Assembly (NCBI GenBank): GCA_964576475.1 | Contig: CAZNVG010000056.1 | Span: 1-6,810, forward strand | Length of the DNA stretch: 6,810 nucleotides | Source of the DNA: CAZNVG01 sp964576475 | GTDB taxonomy: Bacteria; Patescibacteriota; Saccharimonadia; Saccharimonadales; CAZNVG01 | Direction: 5' to 3' | In this document: positions 5,629 through 6,810 of the stretch, in pieces | Layout: every line of letters starts with the position of its first letter | Position numbering within the stretch: position 1 is the first letter of the stretch | Program-made: the position numbers and the translations under genes | The notes under the pieces: generated by a model | Databases searched by the model: none | Told to the model about the DNA's origin: nothing | Seen by the model: only the letters and a program-made list of their open reading frames with translations

Positions 5629-6810
5629 ATGGGAAAACAATTCTGGAAATGGGCTAAAGCCGAAAATGGCTCTGAGCTTATCCTAGAGGGCGTTATCGCA
5701 AGCGAAAGCTGGTATGAGGACGATGTTACCCCAAAGGTGTTCCGAGATGAATTAGCTAGTCATCCTGGCGCTGTCACAGTACGGATTAATAGTCCAGGCG
5801 GTGATGTGTCGGCGGGTGTGTCTATCTACAATATGCTCAATGAGCACGATGGTGAAGTAACGGTGAAGGTTGATGGCATTGCTGCCTCAATCGCCTCCCT
5901 TATAGCTATGGCTGGCGATAAGATCGTCATGCTCCCAGGCTCAATGATGATGGTCCACCTACCTTGGACTATTGCAGCAGGTAATTCAGAAGATTTAGCC
6001 GGAGTAGTTGAGGCGCTCAAAAAGACGGGTGAAAGTATGGTACCGATTTATGCGGCGCGTACTGGCCTATCTGAAGAGCGTATCGAGGAATTGCTCAAGG
6101 CTGAAACGTGGATGACCGCAGAAGATGCTGTTGAACTAGGCTTTGCCGATGAGGCTATTGGTGCAAAAAGCACGCTAGCACAAGCAATGGCAAAGATTGG
6201 CGAGATGACATCGAGTATGCAGTCCGCTGTTATGCAACCTGTTATGAGCTTGAAAGCAAAGGCTGAAACCCAAGAGGTGGAAGCCCAGGAAGTTGAGGAG
6301 CAAGATGTTGCCGATACAACCCAAAATCCTGCTGAAGTGGTTGCTGAGGAATCAGAAACCAATGATGCAGAAACAACCGAAGAGGTTGAAGAAACCGAAA
6401 CAGTAGTAGCTGAACCTACTGTAGAGGCAAAACAAGATAATTCAGCTAATAAGGAATCTGCTATGACAGAACAAGAGAAAATTGCAGCTGCACAGGTTAT
6501 TGAGCCTAAGAATCAGGCTGAGCCTACAAATGCTGCGCCAAAACCAGACCTAAAGGCATATCTAAAAAGTGATGAAGCTATGGATGTTTTCGCAAACATT
6601 CTTGCCGCTAATCCGGGACAAATGGGTGACGGAACAAGCTCGGCGAAGGTTCGATCTGCTTGGAAAGAACATTTGGAAACCAAAGCCGGCGTTACTAACC
6701 CAGAGATATTCCTACCAACTCCACTTGTAGAAGCTATCCAGAACGCCTTTGAAGACGGCGTTGAAATTTGGAACCGCGTTGCAAAGGTTGGTGCTGATGT
6801 ATGGAACGCT
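5629..6810 (+). CDS. ClpP-type prohead protease fused to HK97-type major capsid protein (partial)
   Basis: The frame is open for 394 codons and runs off the window. Residues 1 to about 185 are a ClpP-fold serine protease as in phage capsid maturation. They show INSPGGDVSAG (53-63), the nucleophile loop DGIAASIAS with Ser87, MVHLPW with His110, and ETWMTAEDAVELGFAD, whose Glu159 stands where ClpP has the triad Asp. The substrate would be the prohead proteins, cut during maturation. Residues about 205-277 are an acidic, Glu/Thr/Val-rich linker that may act as scaffold or spacer. From Met279 the sequence resembles the N-terminal part of HK97-fold capsid proteins (YLKSDEAMDVFANIL, then FLPTPLVEAIQNAFEDGV). 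The capsid domain is only begun, with some 200 or more residues expected beyond the window. AAAGGAAAA at 5617-5625 is the ribosome site. Protease-capsid fusions are known in phages. Confidence 0.9.
   Translation, partial: MGKQFWKWAKAENGSELILEGVIASESWYEDDVTPKVFRDELASHPGAVTVRINSPGGDVSAGVSIYNMLNEHDGEVTVKVDGIAASIASLIAMAGDKIVMLPGSMMMVHLPWTIAAGNSEDLAGVVEALKKTGESMVPIYAARTGLSEERIEELLKAETWMTAEDAVELGFADEAIGAKSTLAQAMAKIGEMTSSMQSAVMQPVMSLKAKAETQEVEAQEVEEQDVADTTQNPAEVVAEESETNDAETTEEVEETETVVAEPTVEAKQDNSANKESAMTEQEKIAAAQVIEPKNQAEPTNAAPKPDLKAYLKSDEAMDVFANILAANPGQMGDGTSSAKVRSAWKEHLETKAGVTNPEIFLPTPLVEAIQNAFEDGVEIWNRVAKVGADVWNA
6451..6465 (+). promoter_or_regulatory. Internal ribosome site and in-frame ATG for a separate capsid protein
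   Basis: AAGGA at 6451-6455 stands seven bases before an in-frame ATG at 6463 (Met279). The following codons read MTEQEK, a typical gene start, exactly where the acidic linker gives way to capsid-like sequence. This could let ribosomes make free capsid protein within the fusion gene, comparable in principle to the nested in-frame scaffold gene Nu3 inside lambda C. A chance match of five bases is possible. Confidence 0.5.

Noticed and set aside
6048..6362. A 104-codon Ser/Ala/Thr-rich frame on the minus strand.
   Set aside because: It is a shadow of the acidic linker of the protease-capsid fusion, where Glu- and Ala-rich codons give Ser-rich antisense.
6439..6465. A frameshift or sequencing error fusing protease and capsid genes.
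   Set aside because: The frame is continuous through a coherent acidic linker, and such fusions are known in phages, so an error is not needed to explain it.

Overview
The window is the head-gene end of a tailed double-stranded DNA phage or prophage (Caudoviricetes, HK97-type capsid). All supported genes lie on the + strand and are tightly packed, with start/stop overlaps (ATGA at 2045 and 3532, TAATG at 3834), Shine-Dalgarno motifs, and ATG, GTG and TTG starts. TGA acts as a stop in the overlaps, so the code is the ordinary bacterial one. A run of 10 Ns at 3168-3177 shows that this is a scaffolded, probably metagenomic, assembly. The small-terminase N-terminus weakly recalls phages of Patescibacteria/Saccharibacteria, but the host cannot be fixed from this window.

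Layout. 12-380 is a small terminase subunit and 383-1786 the large terminase, the DNA-packaging motor. 1830-2048 is a two-helix membrane protein. From 2045 comes an HK97-type portal gene, which I read as running to 3535. The stop at 3203 lies in a degraded near-duplicate beside the N gap, and the same frame resumes with a plausible portal tail, an acidic linker and a C4 zinc ribbon. 3532-3834 is a 100-residue, probably beta-rich protein. 3834-5177 is a fibre with 27 uninterrupted Gly-X-Y triplets and tail-fibre-like modules. 5194-5388 is a small coiled-coil protein. 5389-5628 has no secure gene, but it holds a possible 52-residue two-helix membrane protein and a strong inverted repeat. From 5629 to the window end an open frame joins a ClpP-type prohead protease, an acidic linker and the start of an HK97-type major capsid protein.

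Together the genes make and fill the head: the terminase cuts and pumps DNA through the portal, and the protease/capsid fusion builds and matures the shell. The fibre and its small companions sit between portal and capsid genes rather than in a tail module, which suggests a fibre attached to the head or neck. The points most worth checking are the protease-capsid fusion with an apparently retained internal capsid start at 6463, the zinc ribbon on the portal, the position of the collagen-like fibre, and the assembly artefact that splits the portal gene.
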